From positions 186,001 through 250,000 of the forward strand of contig NZ_BAABCJ010000001.1 in NCBI RefSeq assembly GCF_039538765.1: DNA of 64,000 nt. Direction: 5' to 3'. The stretch is from Zhihengliuella alba. GTDB lineage: Bacteria > Actinomycetota > Actinomycetes > Actinomycetales > Micrococcaceae. The stretch's first letter is position 1; every line of letters begins with the position of its first letter. Positions 43,911 to 52,906 of the stretch are shown here, one piece after another. The translations under genes and the position numbers were made by a program. The notes below the pieces were generated by a model. It did not search any database. It saw only the letters and a list, made by a program, of their open reading frames with translations, and was not told the origin of the DNA.

Positions 43911-46097
43911 GTGAAGTTTCTAATCTTCGACGGAATCCTTGAAACGCATGTGGCGAGTTCCTTGGAACGTGCTCTCCGCGCCCGAGGCCATGAGGTCAGC
44001 TCGACCGGGAAGATCGGCCACGGTTTCAAGTTTCTGACGGATTCAAGCCAGCTTGCCCCTGTAAACGCCGCCATAGATGCAGCCATCGACAGCAGACCCG
44101 ACGTGATCTTCGTTTTCCGTCCGGCCAGCCTTCCCTATCCCGAGCTCCGTCGCCTTAAGGGCTCGGGAGCGACTCTGATTGCTTGGCTCTCGGACGACCC
44201 AGTTCTTTGGAAGTTGTCCTACGGCCCGATTGTCGATTTGTATGACTTAATCCTGCACTGCGGCAATGAGACAGTCCTCAAATTTTATGAGGAGAAGCAT
44301 GGCCGACCGACGGGCGTGAATTTCCCGTTCTGGACAGACGGCGTGAGTTTCCCGTACGTGTATGGAAGCAGGGCGCCCGAGAGCGATGTCATGTTTCTGG
44401 GGAACGTTAACGATCAAGTCCGTCGTGATCGCTACTTCAGCCTCTCGAGCCTCGACCTTGATTTGAGAATTCACGGAAATGTCGGCACCGACTACAATAA
44501 AGTGTGGGGCGGGTATCTGGACTCAGATAGGGAAGTCGTGGACGCCGGTGCCCGGACGAAACTTGCGATCAACATTCCGCAGTACTTCCAAGACCATCGA
44601 GGGCTCGAAACATGGTTCGATGGACTGGCGGAGCTAGGGTTCTTCGAGTTCCCGAGTCGCGTGATCCAGTACGCGGCGATGGGAATTCCACTCGTGTCCT
44701 TCGTTCCGGAGGGCGCCTCGCTGCCGACGTTCCCTGAGATCTTCTGTGTCTCGGACGCGCGGGAAGCCGAAGCAACGGCCAAGGATCTGCTGAAAAGTGG
44801 TGAACTGTCGGCGATCAGTCAATCCGTGCGCCGACGGTTCGAGGCGAACTTCAGTGCCGCTTCGCGTGTTCTGGCGCTCGAATACTTGCTGCAAAGCGAC
44901 GACTGGCGCGCGCTCGACGTCGTGGGGCGGGCCCGCTTGTTCACAGAATTTGATGGTTCAACGCTGGAACGACAGGTCTGGGAGCAGTCAGACACCGCGA
45001 GTGGTTCATTGACTGGTGCCCCTCCGTCGGTCGGCCTCCAGCGTGAAGCGCCAGAGAACTATTCGCTCGGGGGCGACGAACGGATCGATGCCGCTTTAGT
45101 CAGCCACTTTGACTCGGCACCTCTTCCGGTCGAGAAACTTAATATTGCCTTGGTAGGCACAGGATGGGGGGATCACCTCTCCACTCTGAACACGACTCGA
45201 CGCGGACTGGAGAACCTTGGCCACGAGGTCACCCCCGTCAACCCATATAACTTCCGTCAGTTCATCACGCCGGATCCTATGGGGGAATTCTCCGGCATTG
45301 TCGACCTCAGTGGCCTCTATGATCACTTCCAGACCAAACCGGATGTGTTCTTGTTCGTCGGTGGCTACTATCTTCCTGCGGCACGAGGCGTAGCGCGGAT
45401 GCGGGATGCCGAAAGTGTTGAGACGATCGTCCTCGGACTCGAATCAGCGGAATTCACACTCCGAGATGCGCGATTGGTCTCCATTGTGGACCGCGCGTAC
45501 TTCGTCAATATGCTGACCCCCTCGAAGTTTAGACAACGAGGACTGGAGAATGTCGGCTACTACCCCGATGGGTTCGACCGAAGCTACGTCAGATTACTTA
45601 TGTTGCAAAAGACCCGATACAAGAGGGTCGGAATATTGGCGCAGCGCGACGCGCATTTCGCTCTGAACAGGCACCTTCTCGAGGATTTTCACGGGTTGGA
45701 GACGGCCCGATTCGCTGTCGACAGTGGAGGAAGCCAGAAGCATGGCTTGGCCAATGCGGCACGAATCGCGAATAGCCTGGTTTCAATAGTTCTTCCCGAC
45801 ACCTCGCGTAAGGGCCCTCTGCCGAACAGATTGCTGGGTCACGCGATGATCAGCGGTAGCCTGCCCGTTTTGATGAGAGGCATAGCCCCTGCGGTGATCA
45901 CTTCGCCGGGCGAGGACTGCCTCGTGATCGGACAACCCGGAGAGCTTCGACTGAAAATTCACCGACTTATGTCAGATGAAGGACGCCTTGAGAATCTTCG
46001 CTTGAATTCCATCGAATTCGCTCGACGTCACTTGGCTGTTGAGGAGAATCTGGTCGAAGCTCTAGGGGGAGTCGCATCGGTGGGTGTACGAGCTTGA
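43911..46097 (+). CDS. large protein with two CgeB-like glycosyltransferase halves
   Basis: 728 aa. The first half (1-about 340) opens MKFLIFDGILETHVASSLERALRARGHEV and contains LIAWLSDDPVLWKL, DVMFLGNVNDQVRRDRYF and EFPSRVIQYAAMGIPLVSFVPEG. The second half (about 410-728) restarts with LNIALVGTGWGDHLSTLNTTRRGLENLGHEV and ends with LPNRLLGHAMISGSLPVLMRG. Each half looks like a GT-B CgeB-type unit, so this is probably a bifunctional polymer-building enzyme. The start is GTG 43911; the stop overlaps the next gene by 4 bp. Glycan and linkage unknown. Confidence 0.7.
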   Translation: MKFLIFDGILETHVASSLERALRARGHEVSSTGKIGHGFKFLTDSSQLAPVNAAIDAAIDSRPDVIFVFRPASLPYPELRRLKGSGATLIAWLSDDPVLWKLSYGPIVDLYDLILHCGNETVLKFYEEKHGRPTGVNFPFWTDGVSFPYVYGSRAPESDVMFLGNVNDQVRRDRYFSLSSLDLDLRIHGNVGTDYNKVWGGYLDSDREVVDAGARTKLAINIPQYFQDHRGLETWFDGLAELGFFEFPSRVIQYAAMGIPLVSFVPEGASLPTFPEIFCVSDAREAEATAKDLLKSGELSAISQSVRRRFEANFSAASRVLALEYLLQSDDWRALDVVGRARLFTEFDGSTLERQVWEQSDTASGSLTGAPPSVGLQREAPENYSLGGDERIDAALVSHFDSAPLPVEKLNIALVGTGWGDHLSTLNTTRRGLENLGHEVTPVNPYNFRQFITPDPMGEFSGIVDLSGLYDHFQTKPDVFLFVGGYYLPAARGVARMRDAESVETIVLGLESAEFTLRDARLVSIVDRAYFVNMLTPSKFRQRGLENVGYYPDGFDRSYVRLLMLQKTRYKRVGILAQRDAHFALNRHLLEDFHGLETARFAVDSGGSQKHGLANAARIANSLVSIVLPDTSRKGPLPNRLLGHAMISGSLPVLMRGIAPAVITSPGEDCLVIGQPGELRLKIHRLMSDEGRLENLRLNSIEFARRHLAVEENLVEALGGVASVGVRA

Positions 46098-47833
46098 GGA
46101 CAGTAATCAGCGAGAAGCACGAATTTTACGGCTTGCCCGAGTACGCGGTCGATGAGATTGACGACATTTCCGTCGTGGCTGGAGCCGCTATATATCATTT
46201 GCCGATCGGCGACGGTATGATTCTCAGTTTTGTTTTGCGGGGGCACGGTGCAGAGAGCGACCTCCTCAGAGTCGCACTGCACGGCGCGAGAACGGCCAAA
46301 GTCAAATTGCCGTATTTCTTGCGCGTTAATTCCAGTCTCCAGGACCCGTATCCCTTCCTAGCATTTTCCGACCCTACGCTTGGACTGGACAGAGGCAATC
46401 TGCTGTCGTGGTATCTCGGTACGCCAAGAGTTGATGTTGACGATTGGATGGAAGCTGTCATTCGCCATGTCGCGTCAAAGATTGATTCGGGCGGTGTCAT
46501 TTTTGAGGGTTCATCGGGCGGAGGTTTCGCTGCGCTTCGGCTCTCGGCGAGGTTTTCTTCCTCAGTGGCTCTCTGCTTCAGTCCCCAGACCGATACCTTT
46601 AATTATCTCGGCGGAGTGTTTGTCAAGAGAGTGGTCAGAAATCTATTCGGTGCCGCTGATCGCGACGTCGTCCAGAGCGCCTATCCTTACCGGTTCTCGG
46701 TAATAGACCTTTATCGCGACGGGATGCATCGTAATAATTTAGTCACCTACGCGCAGAACGACGGCGATGATGAACACGTGCGCGACCATATGTCGCCTTT
46801 CCTGCAATCGATCGAGTACGACGCTGCGACAGGTCGCAGCAACCTTGACAATTTTGTGTTGGTTCGCGAACACGTAGCAGATGGGCATGGACCTCATCCC
46901 ATAACGCGCTGGAATGAGCTGTTCGAAGAGAGCGTGCAGAGACTCCGACGCCACATCATGGCGGCAGACCCGCTGCCACCGGGGGCGGAGCCAAGTTGCG
47001 ACCGCAGAGGTCAGGTGGGGCTGTCCGGGGTCGATCGGGCAGATTCTGCCGATGCACCCGAGAATATTGGCGATGGTGCGACTCCCATGCCAGTCGTCGC
47101 GCCGACCGACTTCTCGGACGGGCGTCTGGCATTTCGGGTGTACCCGCCCAAAGACCACGCAACGGCTTCACGGACGCTGGTGGCTTTCCTGCACTCTGTC
47201 GTCGACCCAACCGTTCATCCGCATCCATTCCTCGATTCCCCGCTCCGGCCACGTGAACTCGGAGCCTGGAGCGTAGTGATCCCTGATCCCACGTTTTCGT
47301 CCGGTTCCACATTAAGAGTCGGCTGGTACCTGGGACAGGAGTCGTGGGATCCTCTCCTGGACGTTGAGAAGGCACTCTTGCGGGTTGCGGAGCGGACCGA
47401 TTGCGAGGAGGTCCTCCTCGTTGCCCCGTCGACGGCTGCCATCATCGCGAGCCGTCTCGTAGCACGATCCACAGTCTTCTCCGCCTTGTTCCTCGCCCCC
47501 GTCTTCTCCTTGGCTGACGAGGGGCGTGACAGTAAATTCGTTCGCCGTGTCCATGAATCAGCGTTTCCCTCTTTTGCAAGTATTCAGGACGTTGCTCGAA
47601 GCGACAGCAGAGCATCGTGGATTCAAATGGACGCGGCGCGCGTCCGAGTTTTTGTCAATTCTTCTTCTCCGAGCTGGGGAGCCGTTGGTTCCGTCGGTCT
47701 TGACCAGGTCAATGCTGCGCGGGCATCGTCCGTGCTGCTGCCGGAATCTCGAGAAGGCCTGTTTTCCGGACAACAGACAGCGGCCAATCCTGCCGGAGTG
47801 GCTTCGATTATCGAGGAGCATCTGAATGGATGA
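46094..47833 (+). CDS. tandem alpha/beta-hydrolase-like protein, copy C, second domain degenerate
   Basis: 579 aa. The first domain matches copies A and B: LLSWYLGTPRVDVDDWMEAV, elbow EGSSGGGFAALR with Ser141, YAQNDGDDEH (Asp225) and REHVADGHG (His265). After a variable linker (about 290-335) a second copy begins, with VAFLHSVVDPTVHPHPFL and LRVGWYLGQESWDPLLDVEKAL, but its elbow has become VAPSTAAI (Ser446 without the flanking glycines) and no terminal GH motif is found. The second domain is thus probably structural or binding. The start is TTG at 46094, overlapping the upstream stop. It ends 8 bp inside the pyruvyl-transferase gene. Confidence 0.72.
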   Translation: MRTVISEKHEFYGLPEYAVDEIDDISVVAGAAIYHLPIGDGMILSFVLRGHGAESDLLRVALHGARTAKVKLPYFLRVNSSLQDPYPFLAFSDPTLGLDRGNLLSWYLGTPRVDVDDWMEAVIRHVASKIDSGGVIFEGSSGGGFAALRLSARFSSSVALCFSPQTDTFNYLGGVFVKRVVRNLFGAADRDVVQSAYPYRFSVIDLYRDGMHRNNLVTYAQNDGDDEHVRDHMSPFLQSIEYDAATGRSNLDNFVLVREHVADGHGPHPITRWNELFEESVQRLRRHIMAADPLPPGAEPSCDRRGQVGLSGVDRADSADAPENIGDGATPMPVVAPTDFSDGRLAFRVYPPKDHATASRTLVAFLHSVVDPTVHPHPFLDSPLRPRELGAWSVVIPDPTFSSGSTLRVGWYLGQESWDPLLDVEKALLRVAERTDCEEVLLVAPSTAAIIASRLVARSTVFSALFLAPVFSLADEGRDSKFVRRVHESAFPSFASIQDVARSDSRASWIQMDAARVRVFVNSSSPSWGAVGSVGLDQVNAARASSVLLPESREGLFSGQQTAANPAGVASIIEEHLNG

Positions 47834-49772
47834 TGTGGTCAATCGAACCAGCGAACTAGCGCGCTTGCTCGGGCTGATTGAATCACCCGCAGACGGGATC
47901 GTCCTGGTTGGAGACTTTAGAGAAAAATTCTCCTTGGTTCGCCTGTTCTTCAATCGAGTGCTAGCGGAGCTGGGAGCCACACCATTCATTACGGAGCCAA
48001 CGCAAAGTTTGCCGAGTCCAGCGGCTGGGGAAACAGACTTCGCCGACCTCCGGGCGATTGAGCGTTTTGATCGCGTCTTGTGGGTAGTAGAAGACTGGAC
48101 GTTATTTCGACTCGAGCTGCTTGAGGCTGTTGCCAACAAGGTTCGCTTGGAAGTGGTCGACCTCTCGTTCTATCCTGATGAAGAGAGGCGATTGCGTCTG
48201 GAAGACGCTGGAGCAGACTATCGGCGGGGGGGCATGGCGGATCTCGTGCCTGCGGCGCAATTGACCGATTTGCTAGGGGGCGTTACCCGCCGGACTGTGA
48301 AGAAGGATATAGCGCTCGTGACGAGTGAACTTCTTCCCAGGAAAACGGAGTCACTGATCGAGCATTGGAACGCGACGCTCGGTTCAGGCAGGGCACTCAG
48401 AAGATACGTCAATCCGTCCACCACGGATTTCGTCCGACTGTTGCGAGACTACGAGCGATTGGTTGTACCCGAAGCGAGCGCGGAGCGACCTGTCGGTTGG
48501 GATTTGCTTCGGCGTATGGCCTCCGCAGCCGGGGTTGAGATCGACATTGGACTCCCTGGCCCTCCGTCTTCCCGGCTAGCTTCTGAAAAAGTGGCGATTG
48601 CGGGCAAGCCCGGCGACAGCTGTGCCCTCGAATCGCGGCCCATAAGTACACGACGTTACGTCATGCTCTGTGGGTGGTTCGGCGCCGCCAATCTCGGTGA
48701 CGAACTCATTCTCGAGGAAACACTCACCGTCATCTCCGAGGAACGCCCGGATCTCGTTCCGGTTGTCCTCAGTGTCGATCCCGAAGGAACCTCACAACGT
48801 CATGGGGTTTCGGCGCTGGGTCGTGAGCAACTGGATGAGATGCAGTTTGTCCTACAGCATTGTGCTGCGCTGGTCTATGCGGGTGGGGGGCTGTTCCAAG
48901 ACTACGACTTCGAGGAACAGGGGGCTCTCCGTGGTCTGGTCACGGGAGCGCGCGGTTCAATTCTGGGCTATGGAGCTTATGCACGACTTGCACGAGCCTT
49001 CGATGTTCCCGTTCATTTCTACGCACAGGGAGTCGGCCCGCTGCGGAGCGCTGACGCCCAGCGGGCGTTCCGCGAGGCTATTCACGGTGCCGCCTCATTC
49101 TCGGTCCGCGATGAAGCTTCCGCAAGGCAGACGTCTATTGTCTCCTTCGGTGCGGAGCCTTCCGTAGTCGTGGATCCTGTTCTCGCCTCTGCCACCCGCA
49201 TCGATTTCGAGGAATCTTCGAAGCATGGTGGCATCGCGATTAATCTGCGTCCGTGGCCCTTCGCGGACGATACTCAGATCCGGAGCTTGCTGCGTCAGGC
49301 GTGCAAAGTCGCGGAAGACCGCGGTACCTTTATTCGCGGTGTACCCCTCTCGCCGGAGGATGCGGCCTACCTTGGTCGCTTGAAATCGGATCTGACGAGT
49401 GCGGGATACAAGGCGGTTGAGGGCCTCGAGATCTTGGATCCCGTCACGACCGGCCGTGATATGGCAGGTGCACTTGAAGATGTCGTGGCGGCGGCGGGCA
49501 TGCGTCTGCATTTTTGTGTCCTCGCGTCGAGCCTGGGGATAAGCACTCTTGGACTCTCCTATGACCCCAAGGTCACGTCGTTTTTCGAGGAGATGTCGAT
49601 TGGCTCTGTCGTCGACGTTGACGCCTTGGATGGAGGGGAGGTCGCACGACTCTTGGCGAATTCAACGGCCGGGTCCCGTCAATTATCGGAGCTCCGTCAG
49701 GTGTGTCTGTCCAGAGGGCGCGTGGCTATCCAGCAGATGCGTGGCTTCTGGCGTTCGCTCCCTTCAGCGTAG
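47826..49772 (+). CDS. polysaccharide pyruvyl transferase with unknown N-terminal domain
   Basis: 648 aa. The C-terminal part (from about 276) is a CsaB-like pyruvyl transferase: RRYVMLCGWFGAANLGDELI, LVYAGGGLFQDYDF, FYAQGVGPL, SFSVRDEASA, AAAGMRLHFCVLASSLGI and LGLSYDPKVTSFFEEM. These enzymes add a ketal-linked pyruvate to surface glycans, making them anionic. The first 275 residues are unusual: a LVGDFREKFSLVRLFFNRVL opening and a Walker-B-like VLWVVEDW, without a P-loop. The start ATG 47826 overlaps the preceding gene by 8 bp. Last gene of the operon, 9 bp from the convergent ndgR. Pyruvylated wall polymers can serve as ligands for wall-binding domains. Confidence 0.82.
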   Translation: MDDVVNRTSELARLLGLIESPADGIVLVGDFREKFSLVRLFFNRVLAELGATPFITEPTQSLPSPAAGETDFADLRAIERFDRVLWVVEDWTLFRLELLEAVANKVRLEVVDLSFYPDEERRLRLEDAGADYRRGGMADLVPAAQLTDLLGGVTRRTVKKDIALVTSELLPRKTESLIEHWNATLGSGRALRRYVNPSTTDFVRLLRDYERLVVPEASAERPVGWDLLRRMASAAGVEIDIGLPGPPSSRLASEKVAIAGKPGDSCALESRPISTRRYVMLCGWFGAANLGDELILEETLTVISEERPDLVPVVLSVDPEGTSQRHGVSALGREQLDEMQFVLQHCAALVYAGGGLFQDYDFEEQGALRGLVTGARGSILGYGAYARLARAFDVPVHFYAQGVGPLRSADAQRAFREAIHGAASFSVRDEASARQTSIVSFGAEPSVVVDPVLASATRIDFEESSKHGGIAINLRPWPFADDTQIRSLLRQACKVAEDRGTFIRGVPLSPEDAAYLGRLKSDLTSAGYKAVEGLEILDPVTTGRDMAGALEDVVAAAGMRLHFCVLASSLGISTLGLSYDPKVTSFFEEMSIGSVVDVDALDGGEVARLLANSTAGSRQLSELRQVCLSRGRVAIQQMRGFWRSLPSA

Positions 49773-49781
49773 TTTCCCTTT

Positions 49782-50516
49782 TTATTCACTGTCTCGTTCG
49801 TCGCTTCGCTGTTGAAGGGCTCGGCTGAGCTGCGTCGCAGTCTGAACGACGTCGTCCGCATAGAGCTTGCCTGGCTGACGCGTCAGGCGTTCGATCGGGC
49901 CGGAGATGGACACGGCAGCGATAACGCGTCCATTCGGGCCCCGCACCGGCGCAGAGACGGATGAGACGCCGGGCTCGCGTTCGCCGAGGCTCTGCGCCCA
50001 GCCTCGGCGGCGCACACCCGACAAGATAGTGGGGGTGAACCTCGCCCCGTCCAAGCCGTCGAGCAGCCTCTGGTGGTCTTCCCACGCCAGGAGCACTTGG
50101 GCTGCCGAACCGGCCTTCATCGAGAGCTGCGTGCCGACGGGGATGGTGTCGCGGAGGCCGACTGGGCGCTCAGCGGAGGCTACACACACTCTGCTATCGC
50201 CCTGACGCCGGAAGACCTGCGCGCTCTCGCCGGTTTGATCTCGGAGCTGGATGAGAAGCGGTCCAGCTGCAGAGATCAGGCGATCTTCGCCCGCCGCTGA
50301 AGCGAGCTCGACCAGACGGCTGCCCAGAATGAACCGGCCATGGATGTCCTTGCCCAGCAGACGGTGGTGCACCAGAGCTTGCGCCAGACGGTGCACGGTC
50401 GGTCTGGAGAGCCCCGTCGCCGACACTAACTGGGCCAGCGTCGTCGGCCCGGCCTCCAGAGCATCGAGGACCATAGCGGCCTTGTCCAGCACGCCCACAC
50501 CACTCGAGTTGTCCAT
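49782..50516 (-). CDS. ndgR: IclR-family regulator of leucine/branched-chain synthesis (NdgR/LtbR type)
   Basis: 244 aa. The winged helix-turn-helix is at about 25-55 (TTLAQLVSATGLSRPTVHRL) and the IclR effector domain about 80-240 (ESAQVFRRQGDSRVCVASAE, RGWAQSLGEREPGVSSVSAPVR). Divergence from leuCD is the hallmark of NdgR in Streptomyces and LtbR in corynebacteria. TAATAT (50528-50523) lies six bases before the ATG, so the mRNA is probably leaderless. The GTCTC-N7-GAGAC palindrome sits between this -10 and its -35 position, which predicts autoregulation. Confidence 0.85.
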   Translation of the reverse strand: MDNSSGVGVLDKAAMVLDALEAGPTTLAQLVSATGLSRPTVHRLAQALVHHRLLGKDIHGRFILGSRLVELASAAGEDRLISAAGPLLIQLRDQTGESAQVFRRQGDSRVCVASAERPVGLRDTIPVGTQLSMKAGSAAQVLLAWEDHQRLLDGLDGARFTPTILSGVRRRGWAQSLGEREPGVSSVSAPVRGPNGRVIAAVSISGPIERLTRQPGKLYADDVVQTATQLSRALQQRSDERDSE

Positions 50517-50530
50517 GGATTGATATTAGC

Positions 50531-50547
50531 GTCTCGGAATATGAGAC
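50531..50547. promoter_or_regulatory. candidate NdgR operator, GTCTC-N7-GAGAC
   Basis: A perfect 5-bp inverted repeat in the ndgR-leuC divergent region, placed in the spacer between the ndgR -10 (50523-50528) and the expected -35 (about 50546-50551). The right half AATATGAGAC recurs exactly upstream of ilvB. Binding of NdgR is inferred from position. Confidence 0.55.
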
Positions 50548-50626
50548 ACCAGCCCTCGTGCTAGCCACTCCCGGTCGGCGGTGGTTTGCTTGAATCATCG
50601 GCAATTTTCTTGTCATGGAGGAAGCA

Positions 50627-52084
50627 ATGATTGATCGGGAGAAGCCACAAACGCTGGCTGAGAAGGTATGGGCGGACCACATAGTCCGTCGCGGTGAACG
50701 GGCGGGGGACGCACAGGAACCGGATCTGCTCTACATCGATCTCCACCTGCTTCATGAGGTCACCTCGCCGCAGGCGTTCGAGGGGTTGCGCCTCGCCGGA
50801 CGCAAGCTCCGTCGGCCCGACCTGACCATTGCCACGGAGGACCACAACACGCCGACGCTTGAGATCGACAAGCCGATCGCCGACCCGACGAGTCGGACCC
50901 AGATCGAGACGCTGCGGGCGAACTGCGCGGAGTTCGGTGTGCGCCTGCACTCTCTGGGCGACAAGGAACAGGGAATCGTCCATGTGGTCGGCCCGCAGCT
51001 CGGACTCACCCAGCCTGGCATGACCGTCGTCTGCGGTGACTCGCACACGTCCACGCATGGCGCCTTCGGGGCCCTCGCCATGGGAATCGGCACATCAGAG
51101 GTCGAGCACGTCATGGCAACGCAGACGTTGTCCCTGAAGCCCTTCAAGACCATGGCGATCAACGTCGAGGGAACGCTCAAGCCGGGCGTCACCTCGAAGG
51201 ACATCATCCTGGCCGTCATCGCCAAGATCGGGACGGGTGGCGGACAGGGCTACGTGCTCGAGTACCGCGGTTCGGCGATTCGGGCCCTGTCCATGGACGC
51301 TCGGATGACCATCTGCAATATGTCGATCGAGGCGGGCGCCCGCGCCGGCATGATTGCACCTGACGAGACGACCTACAGCTACATCAAGGGTCGTCCGCAT
51401 GCCCCGCAGGGGTCGGAGTGGGAGTCTGCCGTGGAGTACTGGGAGTCTTTGAAGTCGGACGACGGTGCGGCCTTCGATGCGGAGGTCCACATCGATGCGG
51501 ATGAGCTGGAGCCCTTCGTCACCTGGGGCACCAACCCAGGGCAGGGTGTTTCGCTCTCCGGACGTGTGCCCGCGCCAGAGGATTTCGCCGATGAGGGCGA
51601 CCAGCAGTCGTGCGCCCGTGCGCTCAAGTACATGGATCTCGTCGCCGGCACTCCGATGAAGGAGATCGCCGTCGATACCGTCTTCCTCGGATCGTGCACC
51701 AACAGCCGCATGGAGGATCTCCGGGCCGCAGCCGACATCATCCGTGGACGGAGGAAGGCCGACAGCGTCCGCATGATCGTGGTTCCCGGTTCGGCTCGTG
51801 TCCGGCTCGAAGCGGAAGCGGAGGGGCTCGACAAGGTCTTCAAGGAGTTCGGGGCTGAATGGCGCTTCGCCGGCTGCTCCATGTGTCTGGGAATGAACCC
51901 TGACCAACTCGCGCCGGGGGAGCGGTGTGCCTCGACGTCCAATCGCAACTTCGAGGGCCGCCAGGGCAAGGGCGGGCGCACTCATCTGGTGTCGCCTCTT
52001 GTCGCGGCGGCCACGGCGATCCGCGGCACGCTCAGCTCTCCCTCCGACCTTCCGCCCCTCGTCAGCGCGGCCCAGGCAGCATAA
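50627..52084 (+). CDS. leuC: 3-isopropylmalate dehydratase, large subunit
   Basis: Aconitase-family [4Fe-4S] enzyme, 485 aa, isomerising 2- to 3-isopropylmalate with LeuD. The cluster cysteines are in VFLGSCTNSRMED (near 356) and GCSMCLGMNPD (near 417 and 420). Other markers: TVVCGDSHTSTHGAFGALA and TSNRNFEGRQGKGGRTHL. The start ATG 50627 has GGAGG five to six bases upstream; an ATG 12 bases earlier lies inside that binding site and was rejected. leuD follows after 9 bp. Confidence 0.97.
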   Translation: MIDREKPQTLAEKVWADHIVRRGERAGDAQEPDLLYIDLHLLHEVTSPQAFEGLRLAGRKLRRPDLTIATEDHNTPTLEIDKPIADPTSRTQIETLRANCAEFGVRLHSLGDKEQGIVHVVGPQLGLTQPGMTVVCGDSHTSTHGAFGALAMGIGTSEVEHVMATQTLSLKPFKTMAINVEGTLKPGVTSKDIILAVIAKIGTGGGQGYVLEYRGSAIRALSMDARMTICNMSIEAGARAGMIAPDETTYSYIKGRPHAPQGSEWESAVEYWESLKSDDGAAFDAEVHIDADELEPFVTWGTNPGQGVSLSGRVPAPEDFADEGDQQSCARALKYMDLVAGTPMKEIAVDTVFLGSCTNSRMEDLRAAADIIRGRRKADSVRMIVVPGSARVRLEAEAEGLDKVFKEFGAEWRFAGCSMCLGMNPDQLAPGERCASTSNRNFEGRQGKGGRTHLVSPLVAAATAIRGTLSSPSDLPPLVSAAQAA

Positions 52085-52093
52085 GGAGTCACC

Positions 52094-52693
52094 GTGGAAA
52101 AGATCATGACCCATACCGGCATTGGCGTCCCGCTGCCGCAGAACAACATCGACACCGACCAGATCATCCCGGCGGTCTACCTCAAGCGGGTGACGCGCAC
52201 GGGATTCGAGGACGCCCTGTTCGCGGCGTGGCGCCGCGACGAGAACTTCGTGCTCAACCAGGAGCCGTACCGCGAAGGGTCGGTGCTGGTGGCCGGACCG
52301 GACTTCGGCACCGGCTCGTCCCGCGAGCACGCTGTCTGGGCGCTCAAGGACTACGGATTCAAGGCCGTGGTCTCGTCTCGCTTCGCGGATATCTTCCGTG
52401 GCAACGCGGGCAAGCAGGGACTCGTGGCGGCCCAGGTGGCCCAGCCCGATGTCGAGCTCCTCTGGAAGGAACTCGAGAACAATCCCGGGACGGAGATCAC
52501 CGTGGATCTGGAGAGCCGCATCGTCGCGTGCGGCGCGATCAGCGTGCCCTTCGAAATCGACGACTACACGCGGTGGCGTCTCATGGAGGGGCTCGACGAC
52601 ATCGGCCTCACGCTCCAGCAGGAGGACGACATCGTGGCCTATGAGCGGACCCGACCGGACTTCAAGCCCAAGACCCTGCCCGCCCGCACCTGA
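52094..52693 (+). CDS. leuD: 3-isopropylmalate dehydratase, small subunit
   Basis: 199 aa, the swivelling partner of LeuC. PLPQNNIDTDQIIPAVYLKR opens the domain; DFGTGSSREHAVWALKDYG holds the substrate-recognition loop. The start is GTG 52094 with AAGGAG at 52084-52089. Normal length; ends before a strong hairpin. Confidence 0.97.
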   Translation: MEKIMTHTGIGVPLPQNNIDTDQIIPAVYLKRVTRTGFEDALFAAWRRDENFVLNQEPYREGSVLVAGPDFGTGSSREHAVWALKDYGFKAVVSSRFADIFRGNAGKQGLVAAQVAQPDVELLWKELENNPGTEITVDLESRIVACGAISVPFEIDDYTRWRLMEGLDDIGLTLQQEDDIVAYERTRPDFKPKTLPART

Positions 52694-52718
52694 TCCAGCA
52701 AGCAGGCGACCAGGCATG

Positions 52719-52752
52719 GCGGCCGCGCTCGACGTGATCCGAGCGCGGCCGC
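52719..52752 (+). terminator. leuCD terminator
   Basis: GCGGCCGCGCTCG pairs with CGAGCGCGGCCGC over an 8-base loop; an outer AGCAAGC/GCTTGCT pairing can extend it to about 52698-52757. Followed by GCTTGCTGTG rather than a T run. Confidence 0.7.
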
Positions 52753-52906
52753 TTGCTGTGATTTCGGACGGTCAAGGCAGGTCCTGGCCCGTGCGCAAGG
52801 ACACTCGTGGGCCCAGGGTGGCTCCCCGGAATCCCAAGGCCCCGGTTGTATGCTTACGTGGTGCTTCCGGCGAGAGCCGGCAATCGACGAACGTGAGGTT
52901 TGATTC

